Source of the DNA: Engelhardtia mirabilis
Lineage (GTDB): Bacteria; Planctomycetota; UBA1135; GCA-002686595
Assembly: GCA_007751255.1 (NCBI GenBank)
Contig: CP036296.1
Span: 2,666,001 to 2,730,000 of the forward strand
Direction: 5' to 3'
DNA: 64,000 nt
Notes under the pieces: model-generated
Database searches by the model: none
What the model was told of the DNA's origin: nothing
The model's input: the letters and a program-made list of their open reading frames with translations, nothing else
Position numbers and translations under genes: made by a program
Shown here: one piece after another, positions 43,301-50,750 of the stretch
How the letters are laid out: each line of letters begins with the position of its first letter
How positions within the stretch are numbered: the first letter of the stretch is position 1

Positions 43301-43398
43301 TTCGGCCAGAACACTCCGCCGATCTTCGGCCAGAACACACCGCCGATCGTCACGACCAGAGCCGCGACGAGAATCGAAAGACCGGCCCGATAGTTCAT
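40354..43398 (-). CDS. Very large exported carboxypeptidase-regulatory-like repeat protein
   Basis: A 1014-residue protein anchored by an N-terminal helix ('YRAGLSILVAALVVTIGGVF'). It is made of repeated transthyretin-like / CarboxypepD_reg beta-sandwich domains: 'GGHVVDMSGNPVAGARVLAS', 'AGRVVDFDGAPVVGAELRLL', 'TVLDAADRSPVAGASVSL', 'TGQVTESGRPLIGARLAL' and 'RGVVRNASGAALPGMRVAVF' each begin a domain. There is no peptidase domain, so the role is adhesive or structural. The ATG at 43398 has GGGAG about nine bases upstream and gives a sensible membrane anchor; a longer frame to 43536 has no such support. The N-terminus contains a duplicated octapeptide (IGGVFWPK twice). Confidence 0.82.
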   Translation of the reverse strand: MNYRAGLSILVAALVVTIGGVFWPKIGGVFWPKNDDGDARASRASSGAIPSAVGTPAFSDPSPLGAPGELERPGGRSRALASPEPTSYDAAQGETIGTGGHVVDMSGNPVAGARVLASGRPGLPLDYVHADSPSAIGARGNARLQPGVSEALTDADGSFELAATPTEILRLAVLAAGFAPYEDDDLTGDFAADSTLRTIALVQGAQIAGRVVDFDGAPVVGAELRLLRNERGPTQDAALLAPAPLATSDAAGTFTIDRLACGPWSIEVTAAGHPSGYFHGRAERPGERRSGLEFALERGADIEGRVTGAPSFVLERVRVQARLSPLGQDDALEAPGLRRTPMAAVDGEGRFALTGLLAGREYELQAFERQYDNAPSALAGALVRSESARASAGERGVLLAYTTGAGLSFRVLNGRTGAPLSEFVVHYGDALQRPLLDFDGTPLSVHPGGRVFLEDLGTFDEEDRLQLTIQAAGFAQRELRDIALVPGAELSLGDILLEPVPTLRVTVLDAADRSPVAGASVSLSPQRDDPFAASERRFKHAIAAQWGEASLQSGNPDLAEVQRTDSAGVAVLTAPALGPCVLRVESPHHAVLEVEGIEVSPSEPLLDYEALLVAGGSVLVEAFDEHGEPLRNVRIERRPPAERDAARMPLPPGTGRRHVTDPSGRVLIDRLEAGRHGFRLERRSISPTLLSGSSMIVDFEQPGTGGWVEVDVVDGETATVAVHAPATGELTGQVTESGRPLIGARLALHPGDASSPAAASTTSIGEGTYRFPPLEVGSYLLRITHPDRLSAHEEQLLLSPGDNRLDLDLPVTEIRGVVRNASGAALPGMRVAVFEGGFVPGSLSNLTIRALPGRTGPERYLMEQEGVPAVERVTTEADGSYVLRGVPTDTPLTVVAWGGQYLAGTAGPVEVARDVVCGDVDLELVVGGTLFVSVANPDGSAPRRYIAEATRRGTQGQDRRVDSIVNGSVALGGLAQGTWDLRVLPQGPGNPDDDLQARAEVTAGETTRLDLRFP

Positions 43399-43866
43399 TC
43401 TGATCTCCCTCGAGCGCGTCCCCAGGGCCAATCTCCGTCGGTTGTTCGAGGAGCAGCGGGAGGGGCAGCGCAAGTTCTGTTCAACGACTTCCCATCGCGA
43501 GGGCGACTTGCCCGTCGTCGATCGCCATCGCTTCAACGCTTCGATGCCGAGCCGAGCTTAGCCCGATTGCCGAGGGCCGCGAGGACTTTGTGGCGCGACC
43601 GGCCGACGCGCGAGAGCGGTCGATCGAAGCAGCCGTTGGGCTTTCGTATGTCGCCTGAATACAGCTTTCTTTGAACGGACATTGCTACTTCGAAAAGCAC
43701 AAATCGTGCCACTCGACTTCACCGGCTTTTCTGGAATTGGATGCACTTGCGAGCCATGCAGGTGTGGCTAGCATCGCGATCGCTTTCCCGCAGGCTTCTC
43801 CCCGATTCGGTGTACGGCCTGCACTCAATGAACTGCCCGACGTGGGCATCTACGAAGGAGACTTTG
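43399..43866. other. Divergent promoter region, less GC-rich than its surroundings
   Basis: About 470 bases between the leftward repeat protein and the rightward small secreted protein, with no supported gene. TTGCGA (43747-43752) and TAGCAT (43769-43774), 16 bases apart, form a plausible sigma-70-type promoter for the gene at 43867. The visibly higher A+T content from 43640 to 43760 supports a regulatory rather than coding role. Confidence 0.35.
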
Positions 43867-44127
43867 ATGAACGCACTCAAGAACTCGATGAAGGTCGCCG
43901 CCCTGACCTGCCTCTTCAGCGGCGCCGGCATGGCCGCTCTCGTCAGCGCGCAGGACGACACGCCGCCGGTGCCCCCGGGCTACGAGCACACCGGCGTCAA
44001 GTGGCACACGGGCCAGGTCGGCTACCTCGAGAAGCAGAACGACGACGGCACGTGGGTCCACACCGGCATCAAGGTCTACAAGGTGGCCTACAAGCTGAAG
44101 AAGATCGAAGTCGATCCGACCAAGTGA
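43867..44127 (+). CDS. Small secreted protein
   Basis: An 86-residue precursor: a signal peptide ('MNALKNSMKVAALTCLFSGA', cleavage likely after 'LVSAQ'), then about 55 mature residues with 'GYEHTGVKWHTGQVGYLEKQ' and 'GTWVHTGIKVYKVAYKLKKI'. The two segments around 'HTGVKWHTG' and 'HTGIKVYK' look like an internal repeat. AAGGAG (43855-43860) lies six bases before the ATG, one of the best Shine-Dalgarno sites in the window, which suggests strong translation. Function unknown. It precedes the redox operon but a 12-bp hairpin separates them. Confidence 0.76.
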   Translation: MNALKNSMKVAALTCLFSGAGMAALVSAQDDTPPVPPGYEHTGVKWHTGQVGYLEKQNDDGTWVHTGIKVYKVAYKLKKIEVDPTK

Positions 44128-44221
44128 GACGCCTGACGTGACGTCCACCCGCCGGTGAACTCGAGGTCACTCGGCGACGTGGGCGCAGGTCGCGGAGGGA
44201 TCGATCGATCCCCCCGATGCC

Positions 44222-44252
44222 CGGGTTCCCCGCGAACTGAGCGGGGAACCCG
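44222..44252 (+). terminator. Perfect 12-bp hairpin between the small secreted protein and the redox operon
   Basis: CGGGTTCCCCGC, loop GAACTGA, GCGGGGAACCCG: twelve uninterrupted base pairs. It lies 95 bases after one stop codon and 34 bases before the next start. No T-run follows. It may terminate the upstream transcript or act as an attenuator/stabiliser for the peroxidase mRNA. Confidence 0.6.
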
Positions 44253-44285
44253 CGGCTGCGCTCGAGAGGACGGAGGGGTTCAAGC

Positions 44286-45407
44286 ATGCACGCGATCGAC
44301 CTTGCTCGGAACAACGGACCAGCGCTCTTGGGGGCGAGTCTTGCCGTGGTGGCAGTCGTTGTCTTTGCGGCCATCCGCGCTGGCTCGCCCCAGGCGGCGT
44401 CGGCGCCCAGCGCGGATCCGAATCGTTCCCTTACTCCGCTCCTGGTCGACAGGGTTCCACTGGGGCTGGATTGGGAGCCGGCGTCCTACCGCGGCCGAAC
44501 CACGATCGAACCGGCCACGGTGGCTCTCGGCGAACGGTTGTTCTTCGACCCGCGCTTGTCGCGGTCCGGGCAGATGACTTGCGCGACCTGCCACCAGCCG
44601 GAGCGAGCCTTTACGGACGGCCGGGCCCTCGGCCGTGGCGACTCCGGCGAACTCGTGGGACGCAACGCCCCGACGATCCTCAACCGCGGCACCGGGACCC
44701 ACCAGTTCTGGGACGGCCGAGCCGAGGACCTCGCCGCCCAGGCCCTGGGACCGATGCTCTCCGAGGTGGAGATGGGGTTGACCCACGAGCTGTTCAGCGA
44801 GCGCTTCGGCTCGGACCCCGAGATGGTCAGAGAGTTCCGCGAGGTCTTCGGCTCCGGGCCAGACCTGGAGCTCGCCGCCCGCGCCATTGCGGCGTTCGAG
44901 GCCACGCTGGTCACGGCGAATTCCCCCTTCGATCGTTTCGAGTGGGGTGGGGAGCGCGAGGCCCTCTCGGAGGCCGCCCAACGCGGCCTGCGCCTGTTTC
45001 GTCAAGAAGCTGGCTGCACCACTTGCCACACGGGAACCAACTTCACCGATGAGCTGTTCCACAACCTCGGCGTCGGTTTCGACGGCACGTCCAGCCGGCC
45101 AGGTCGCTTCGCCGTGACCGGGGACCACGACGACCTGGGGCGCTACAAGACTCCCACCCTTCGCAACGTGGAGCTCACGGCGCCCTACATGCACGACGGG
45201 AGTCTGGAGACCCTCGACGATGTGCTGACGTTCTACAACGAGGGCGGCCGAGCCAATCCGAACTTGGACCCGGAGCTGCGGCCCCTCGACCTTTCGCCGG
45301 CGCAGTTGGAAGACCTGCGGGCCTTCCTCGAGAGCCTCACCGGCCCGGTCTTCCGACTGGACAGCGGCCTGTTCCGTGAGGGAGCAAGGGACGGACATGC
45401 AGACTGA
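44286..45407 (+). CDS. Di-haem cytochrome c peroxidase (MauG/CcpA family)
   Basis: A 373-residue protein with an N-terminal membrane anchor ('ALLGASLAVVAVVVFAAI') and two haem-c sites: C-A-T-C-H at 99-103 and C-T-T-C-H starting at residue 244. Between and around them are the family motifs 'ALGERLFFDPRLSRSGQMT', 'GRNAPTILN', 'FWDGRAEDLAAQALGP', 'YKTPTLRNVELTAPYMHDGS' (second-haem Met region) and 'LTFYNEGG'. It reduces hydrogen peroxide or, as in MauG, carries out oxidations of a partner protein in the periplasm. It is the first gene of a tight five-gene run; the next start lies inside its last codons. Confidence 0.92.
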   Translation: MHAIDLARNNGPALLGASLAVVAVVVFAAIRAGSPQAASAPSADPNRSLTPLLVDRVPLGLDWEPASYRGRTTIEPATVALGERLFFDPRLSRSGQMTCATCHQPERAFTDGRALGRGDSGELVGRNAPTILNRGTGTHQFWDGRAEDLAAQALGPMLSEVEMGLTHELFSERFGSDPEMVREFREVFGSGPDLELAARAIAAFEATLVTANSPFDRFEWGGEREALSEAAQRGLRLFRQEAGCTTCHTGTNFTDELFHNLGVGFDGTSSRPGRFAVTGDHDDLGRYKTPTLRNVELTAPYMHDGSLETLDDVLTFYNEGGRANPNLDPELRPLDLSPAQLEDLRAFLESLTGPVFRLDSGLFREGARDGHAD

Positions 45408-46239
45408 GCGCAATCGAGTCGCCGCCCGGGCCCTGGTCGCGCTCGCGACCATGGCGGCGGGATTGGTCGTCGGATGCGGCGCGGGCGATGCCGTCGAGCC
45501 CGCAGTGGTCCGGGCCGAGGCTCCCCTTGGCCGCGGCAGTCTGCGCTGCGAGGTGAGGTTGGTGGGTGAGGCGCCCGATGCGCCGCTGATCGTGGCGGAC
45601 AAGAACGTGGAGCACTGCGGAGCCGAGCTGCGCGACCCCGTCCTGCGCGTCCAAGGCGGACGGATCGCCGACGCTGTCGTCTCGGTGGATCCGGGCGAGC
45701 AGGTCGCTGCCGGTGAAGCCCTGCACCTGGACCTGCGTTCGGCGGGCTGCCTGTTGGAGCCCCGCGTGCAGACCGCACCGGTGGGCAGTCGACTGCTGCT
45801 CACGAACCGCGACAACATCACCCACAACCCCCACGGCTGGCTCGATGGCGAGCGCACTGTGTTCAACGTGACCCTGGTGGACGAGGGCGTATCGCTCGAG
45901 CGGACCCTGCGCGATGCGGGCGTCTACCGCATCGACTGCGACACGCATTCGTGGATGCGCGCCTTCATTCACGTGTTCGACCACCCCTTCCACGGGGTCA
46001 CGGGCAGTGAAGGTGAAGTACGGATCGACGGGTTGCCGGCTGGCCCCCGAGAGGTCGTGATCTGGCACGAGGTGCTCGGCTCGCGTCGGATCCAAGTCCA
46101 GATCGAGCCGGGGCGCGAGACCGCGGTCGTGGTCGAGTTCGAGGCGATCGACACCCGATCCGTCGAGCTCACGCCCCCGGGGATGGAGCCTTGGATCGCG
46201 CGGATGGATCCGCTCGAACTGCAGGAGGATCACAACTGA
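45397..46239 (+). CDS. Cupredoxin-like lipoprotein of the redox operon
   Basis: A 280-residue protein (ATG at 45397, overlapping the peroxidase gene by 11 bases). The lipoprotein signal ends 'GLVVGCGAG' (Cys27). The core has a possible type-1 copper set: His in 'DNITHNPHGW', then Cys, His and Met in 'RIDCDTHSWMRAF'. Similar proteins are found next to methylamine-utilisation or di-haem peroxidase genes. The C-terminal 90 residues ('GVTGSEGEVRIDGLPAGPRE') form a carboxypeptidase-regulatory-like sandwich. I infer a copper electron carrier or partner of the MauG-type enzyme upstream; the copper ligands are a reading from sequence only. Confidence 0.8.
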   Translation: MQTERNRVAARALVALATMAAGLVVGCGAGDAVEPAVVRAEAPLGRGSLRCEVRLVGEAPDAPLIVADKNVEHCGAELRDPVLRVQGGRIADAVVSVDPGEQVAAGEALHLDLRSAGCLLEPRVQTAPVGSRLLLTNRDNITHNPHGWLDGERTVFNVTLVDEGVSLERTLRDAGVYRIDCDTHSWMRAFIHVFDHPFHGVTGSEGEVRIDGLPAGPREVVIWHEVLGSRRIQVQIEPGRETAVVVEFEAIDTRSVELTPPGMEPWIARMDPLELQEDHN

Positions 46240-47144
46240 TGGGCAAGTCCGCCGAACGATGGTTCAGCTTCGACTCCATCTGGGTCCAGCTCGGCCTGGC
46301 GTTGTTGCTGGCGACGACCTTCACCCTGACCTTGGGGCCGCGCCTGCTCGCGGCCCACGAGCCGGCCCCTCCACCGCCGGTGCTCGATCGGATGGTCACC
46401 ACCGAGCGTCCCCGCGGGCTCTTCGACCTGGAGGACCTCATCTACATGGTGAGACCCGCCGAGCTCGGCATCGGATCCTGGGAGCCGGGTCAGTTCGCCG
46501 ACTACCGACTCCTCGAACGCGGGGACGAGAAGCAGCCTGGTGAGGAGCGATACCTGCGTGACGTGCGCGCCGAGGTGCTGCGTGAGGCCGATCCCGCCGA
46601 TGCCTACACGGCACAGTTCGGGATGGCCTTCCGCCCGATGCACTGGCTCCGGATCGCCGGTCTGCACGCCTTCCGCGGCAGGCTCGAGGAGACCTACCGA
46701 CTGGCCAACCCTCGCGACCTGCGCATCACCGAGGCCACGCCGGCGGTGTCCTACCAGGACGGCTACATCCCCTTTGTCAGCACCGAGGGGCCGCAGGAGA
46801 TCACCTCGGGCTACGAGTTGCGCGAGGGCCAGCAGGTCGAACTGCAGGTGGGGGATGGGAGCCTGCCCTGCAGGACGTTCGAGGTCTTCCTCCTGGATGC
46901 CGGTTCGGAGTCAGGTGACGAGTTGGTCGGCAAGCTGTGGTTCAGCGCCGACGTGGCCCCCCTGGGCATCGTCCGGCTCCAGACCCAGCGCGAGGCGGTC
47001 GAGTTGATCGCTTGCGGCAAGGGGGGCGAGGCCGCCTTTGCCGCGGACATGGCCCCCCTGATCGAGGGGGCATCGACCTTCACCGGCTTCTGCCACGCCT
47101 GTCACGGAGAGACCTTCCATGAGCGCATCTACCCGCCCCATTGA
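46239..47144 (+). CDS. Membrane-anchored protein with a C-terminal CHACH haem-c motif
   Basis: A 301-residue protein with one N-terminal helix ('IWVQLGLALLLATTFTLTLG') and an extracytoplasmic domain I do not recognise ('FDLEDLIYMVRPAELGIGSW', 'AYTAQFGMAFRPMHWLRIAG', 'ISYQDGYIPFVS'-like strands). The last 20 residues hold C-H-A-C-H at 285-289, a single haem-c attachment site almost at the C-terminus, an unusual place. AGGAGG (46223-46228) precedes the start, which shares one base with the stop of the cupredoxin gene. It probably hands electrons between the neighbouring copper and haem proteins. Confidence 0.76.
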   Translation: MGKSAERWFSFDSIWVQLGLALLLATTFTLTLGPRLLAAHEPAPPPPVLDRMVTTERPRGLFDLEDLIYMVRPAELGIGSWEPGQFADYRLLERGDEKQPGEERYLRDVRAEVLREADPADAYTAQFGMAFRPMHWLRIAGLHAFRGRLEETYRLANPRDLRITEATPAVSYQDGYIPFVSTEGPQEITSGYELREGQQVELQVGDGSLPCRTFEVFLLDAGSESGDELVGKLWFSADVAPLGIVRLQTQREAVELIACGKGGEAAFAADMAPLIEGASTFTGFCHACHGETFHERIYPPH

Positions 47145-47598
47145 GTGCGAGCGTCGGCCGGCGGGGCGCGGCGCCCGGGGTCGGATGCTCGGCGTCGCGG
47201 CCCCCCTGGCACTGCTGGCATTCACGGGTGGTGCCCAGGACTCCGGCGGCGGCACCCGCATCGAGTTCGACTTGCACGGCGAGTTCGTCTTCGACGTCGA
47301 CCTGACCGAGGACTTCTACCACCGCTACCGCGCAGGCCTGTTCGTGCCCGAGAGCGAGCCGCTGGTGATGCGCGCCACGACCCTCGACGACGACGGCGAC
47401 GTGATCATGGCCGGCGGTAAGTACCTCCGCTTCACCTGGGACCAGGGCACCTTCGACGTGCGCATCGACCGCAACGGCCTGGTAGTGCTCCACATGGACG
47501 ACCAGGCTGCGATGAGCCACCTGACCACCGTGCTTCCGCCAACCGTGTCGAGCATGGCGCGGGAGTTTCCCGAGTACCCGAACCACCCGATCCAATGA
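47119..47598 (+). CDS. Exported protein of the redox operon, family unknown
   Basis: A 159-residue protein overlapping the CHACH protein gene by 26 bases. A long basic n-region and a signal core ('MLGVAAPLALLAFTGGAQD') precede a beta-rich mature part: 'TRIEFDLHGEFVFDVDLTED', 'YHRYRAGLFVPESEPLVMRA', 'GKYLRFTWDQGTFDVRIDRN'. There are no cysteines or metal motifs in the mature part. An ATG at 47185 is an alternative start directly at the signal peptide; I prefer 47119 because GGAGAG lies upstream. Function unknown; gene coupling places it with the peroxidase system. Confidence 0.7.
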   Translation: MSASTRPIECERRPAGRGARGRMLGVAAPLALLAFTGGAQDSGGGTRIEFDLHGEFVFDVDLTEDFYHRYRAGLFVPESEPLVMRATTLDDDGDVIMAGGKYLRFTWDQGTFDVRIDRNGLVVLHMDDQAAMSHLTTVLPPTVSSMAREFPEYPNHPIQ

Positions 47599-48050
47599 AG
47601 CTCTGCCGAGGTGCAATCCTGGCCGTGGCCCTCTCGGTCCTGCCCTTGGCCGGCTGCGGCGTGGCCGGAGCCCAGGACCAGCGCGAGTTCCGCGGCCCCT
47701 TCCCCCTGGCCGAGCTGATCGCCGCGGGCGTCGAGCAGGTCGGTCCGGACACGGGGGTCGAGATCCGCATGGAGGTCAGGGGCGCGGACGGGGCGGTGGT
47801 GCCCTACGCCCTGGTGCAGCTCGACTGGGGCGATGGCGGACGCACCGCCTTCCAGTCCGACGTGGAGGGCGTGTTCTGGATCCGCTTCCCGCCCTTTGCG
47901 CTCGACTCGGAGGCCGTCGTCTCCCTCCGGACCATCCCGCACGGCACGGATTTCGTCGTCGAAGACTACGCGAGCTTCAGCCGGCCGCTCGAGGGTGGGG
48001 TCGCCGCGGTGCGCTTCTCGAGCTACGTACCGGCGGCGACGCGCGGCTGA
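47595..48050 (+). CDS. Small lipoprotein, last gene of the redox operon
   Basis: A 151-residue protein coupled to the previous gene by an ATGA overlap. The lipoprotein signal is 'AVALSVLPLAGCGVAGA' (Cys21). The mature part includes 'GVEIRMEVRGADGAVVPYAL' and 'GGRTAFQSDVEGVFWIRFPP', a transthyretin-like beta-sandwich of the carboxypeptidase-regulatory type. No catalytic residues are evident. It may be a structural or binding component of the same periplasmic assembly. The operon converges on the next gene, with only 35 bases between stop codons. Confidence 0.7.
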   Translation: MKLCRGAILAVALSVLPLAGCGVAGAQDQREFRGPFPLAELIAAGVEQVGPDTGVEIRMEVRGADGAVVPYALVQLDWGDGGRTAFQSDVEGVFWIRFPPFALDSEAVVSLRTIPHGTDFVVEDYASFSRPLEGGVAAVRFSSYVPAATRG

Positions 48051-48085
48051 TTCGGACGCGACGGGCGAGGTTCCTGCGCGCGCCA

Positions 48086-49831
48086 CTACCGGCGCACAGC
48101 CTCGAGCCGATCCGCGTCGGCCTCGCGGCCAGCGGCGCGGAGCGCTTCGGCGCGCGCGAGATCCCGCTCGGCGGCGAGGCCCGACAACTCCTCGGTCCAT
48201 GGGTCGGCCGGTTGGCCCGCGAGCCATGCCCACGCGGGCCCCACCGGTTCCGGCTCCGGTGGGGGCGGGGCGCCCACGAACCACAGTCGCTCGTTGGGGG
48301 TGATCGGTCGGCCGCGCAGGACGTTGGCGCCCGGTCGCTCCACCAACACCACCGGCCGCGGACCGTCGAAGACTGTCTGTAGGAATTCGGCCGAAGCCAG
48401 ACGTGCCTGGCGCGGGTCGCCGAAGCGCTCGGGATCGGCGCCATAGGTGTTGCCGAGGGCGAGGATCGCAGGCGCGAGGTCGGGCGCACGACCGGCGAGC
48501 TGCTCGCGGTACCACGGCGTGGTCAACAGCGCGCGGTCGATCGCTGTCACATCGGGGCGCAGGCCCAGGGCCACCTGGCCGTAGAGCACGGGGAAACCGA
48601 GGATGTCGGTGAAACCCATCCTGTTCAGCACCAGGATCGCGTCGGGGGGGCAGGCCTCGAGGGTCTCGCGCAGGTAGCGCTGGGCGCCGTCGGCCCGGGA
48701 CATCCGCACTGCACCGGAGGCGACCGATGGCGCGGGGACCTGGGCCAGGGCGAGCGCTGCTGCCACCAGCAGTGGAGCGGTGGCGGCCCCGGCGCGCGCG
48801 CGCAGGCGTTGTTCGAGCGCAATCAACGCGGTCCCGCCGAGGGTCGAAACGAGCAGGACCAATGGAATGAAGGTCGGCGCTATCCGTGTGCGCAGGGCCA
48901 AGGGCGTCACGTCGTAGGGCACGGCCAGAACGCCGATCACCGCGCCGAGGACGAGGGTCGCTGCCAGTGAGCCGACCATCGCGGCGCCGACCCCGCGTCG
49001 GCCCAGCCAAAGGGCCAGGACCAACGCGAGGGCTGCGATCGCCGGCCATTGAAGCAACGCCTGCTCGAGCACGAACTGGATCCGCGGGCCCAGCGCGCCG
49101 CCGTCGCCCGCGTAGCCCTGTCGGGTGAGGTGCTCCAAGAGCCGCTGGCCCGTGCGGGCGTCACCCCAGTTGACCGCCGGGTCAGCGGCGGCCGCCAAGG
49201 GCACGTAGACGAATGGAAGGAGCCCCGCGACGCCGCCCGCGCTCGCAAGGGCAAGACCCCTGAACCGCGCTCCGCGCCAGGCTGCGATCGCCGCGACTGG
49301 CGCGAGCAAGAGCGTGCTGGCGTGGGCGCACAACCCCAGCCCGAAGAGCACACCCACCCGCAGTGATCGCGGCCGCGGCGCGAGGGCGACGGACAGGGCG
49401 GCCACCTGCACGAAGGCCGCCAGGGCGTAGACCTCGACGATGAGCGCTTGGGAGGTGAAGGTCGGCGCGGCCAGGGGCAAGAGGCCTGCTAGAACGGCCA
49501 CTGTTGTCGATGCTCCCCACTTGCTGGCCAACCTGGCCAGGAGCGCGCAGGTTCCTGCGGCGCAGGTCGCGCTCAGCAGCACCAGGGCCCGCGCCGGGTC
49601 GAGGCCGATCCAACTCGCAAGGTGCGCCATGGGCGCCGCCACCAGCATCCACAGGGGATAGCCTGGCGGATGGGGAACGCCCCAACAGGACGCGGCCGCT
49701 GCGAGTTCGCCGGCGTCTTCGAAGGTCACGCCCGGCGCCGTGCGCGGAATCAGGAAGGCCAGGGCCAGGACCGCGGCGCCCAGTGCGGCGCGCGCGGGAC
49801 TGCCGGGTTCGCGAGATTGGGCGCCGGTCAT
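48086..49831 (-). CDS. DUF2723-like polytopic membrane protein
   Basis: A 581-residue protein. 'VTFEDAGELAAAASCWGVPH' followed by 'PPGYPLWMLVAAPMAHL' is the N-terminal signature of the DUF2723 (GT117-like) family: an acidic pair in the first extracytoplasmic loop, then HPPGYPL. About ten helices follow, then a soluble domain of roughly 220 residues ('DAILVLNRMGFTDILGFPVL', 'YREQLAGRAPDLAPAILALG'). Family members are thought to be GT-C membrane glycosyltransferases acting on exported proteins or lipids, but no activity is proven here. The ATG at 49831 gives a start just before the first helix. Confidence 0.82.
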   Translation of the reverse strand: MTGAQSREPGSPARAALGAAVLALAFLIPRTAPGVTFEDAGELAAAASCWGVPHPPGYPLWMLVAAPMAHLASWIGLDPARALVLLSATCAAGTCALLARLASKWGASTTVAVLAGLLPLAAPTFTSQALIVEVYALAAFVQVAALSVALAPRPRSLRVGVLFGLGLCAHASTLLLAPVAAIAAWRGARFRGLALASAGGVAGLLPFVYVPLAAAADPAVNWGDARTGQRLLEHLTRQGYAGDGGALGPRIQFVLEQALLQWPAIAALALVLALWLGRRGVGAAMVGSLAATLVLGAVIGVLAVPYDVTPLALRTRIAPTFIPLVLLVSTLGGTALIALEQRLRARAGAATAPLLVAAALALAQVPAPSVASGAVRMSRADGAQRYLRETLEACPPDAILVLNRMGFTDILGFPVLYGQVALGLRPDVTAIDRALLTTPWYREQLAGRAPDLAPAILALGNTYGADPERFGDPRQARLASAEFLQTVFDGPRPVVLVERPGANVLRGRPITPNERLWFVGAPPPPEPEPVGPAWAWLAGQPADPWTEELSGLAAERDLARAEALRAAGREADADRLEAVRR

Positions 49832-49883
49832 TCGCCGAGACGCTAACAGTGCCCGCAGGGCGGTGCCAGGCGCCGTGTCGGCC

Positions 49884-49958
49884 GCTGCCGCGAGCCTGGG
49901 CGAGCCATGCTGCCGCGAGCCTGGGCGAGCCATGCTGCCGCGAGCCTGGGCGAGCCCG
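49884..49958. repeat. 25-bp tandem repeat, three copies
   Basis: The unit beginning GCTGCCGCGAGCCTGGGCGA is repeated at 49884, 49909 and 49934. The first two copies are identical and the third differs only in its last two bases. It lies between two leftward genes, just upstream of the DUF2723-like gene, and extends into a degenerate fourth copy. Confidence 0.82.
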
Positions 49959-49985
49959 GTGACCGCGAGCCCGGTCGCCGCGAAC

Positions 49986-50750
49986 TCAGCCGAAGGCCCG
50001 ACCCAAGCGACGGGTCGGCGAGGGCAGTCCGCCACTGATGCGACCACTGAACAGGAACGTCCCGCGCAGCCAATCACCCACGGCCGGCGTCCGCAGTCCG
50101 TCCGCCTCCAGCTGCCAGCGGCTGACGAAGACCGAGAGGGGCGTCCCCGGCGCGTGAACCTCCAGGCGTTGGACGGCCAGACCGGTGATCGGATTCTCCA
50201 GCTCCTCGGCCGCCAGGATCGGCAGGTGCAGCTCCACGCATCCGCCCGGGTCCTCATCGCCGCCCAAGGGCGAAATCCGTCCCTCGGGTCGCAGCCCCCT
50301 GGGCCTGCCGCCCACTTGGGCGATGTCGAGGGCGAAGCCGGCCGTACTGACGGCCAGGACATGACCGCTCTCGAGGGGGCGCGGCAGCCGGCGTCGATCG
50401 CCGACCCAGGTGGTGAAGCGGAAGCTGGTCTCCGAGTTCGCGAAGCCCGGTCGTGGAGGATTGGCCAGGCCCCGCAGCAGCCCGTCGAATGGCGCGTCGG
50501 GGATCAGATCGACACTGTCGACCGCCAGGCGCAGGCGCCCGGGGGAAGCATAGAAGGGCCACACGTCGGGACCGGCGAGCTGATCGCCCTCGTCGAGGCG
50601 CAGCTCGAGACCGCCCCCCAGGGCCAGACGCCGGTCGGCGCCATCGGGATCGCGCCACGGGGTCGCCTCGCCGAGCTGGCGAACCAGGTCGGGCAGACCG
50701 TCGTGGTCGTACTCGGGCGGGAACCCGATGCATTCGAGCAGGAAGTCCAA
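49986..50750 (-). CDS. Conserved-looking hypothetical protein
   Basis: About 254 residues from a TTG at 50750, just after an in-frame TAG; no ATG or GTG is available at the N-terminus. The start 'MDFLLECIGFPPEYDHDGLP' and the segments 'SETSFRFTTWVGDRRRLPRP', 'ESGHVLAVSTAGFALDIAQV', 'GGCVELHLPILAAEELENPI' and 'GTPLSVFVSRWQLEADGL' have protein-like composition. There is no signal peptide, transmembrane helix or metal motif. I do not recognise the family. It could be transcribed with the downstream membrane protein gene across the tandem-repeat gap. Confidence 0.65.
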   Translation of the reverse strand: MDFLLECIGFPPEYDHDGLPDLVRQLGEATPWRDPDGADRRLALGGGLELRLDEGDQLAGPDVWPFYASPGRLRLAVDSVDLIPDAPFDGLLRGLANPPRPGFANSETSFRFTTWVGDRRRLPRPLESGHVLAVSTAGFALDIAQVGGRPRGLRPEGRISPLGGDEDPGGCVELHLPILAAEELENPITGLAVQRLEVHAPGTPLSVFVSRWQLEADGLRTPAVGDWLRGTFLFSGRISGGLPSPTRRLGRAFG

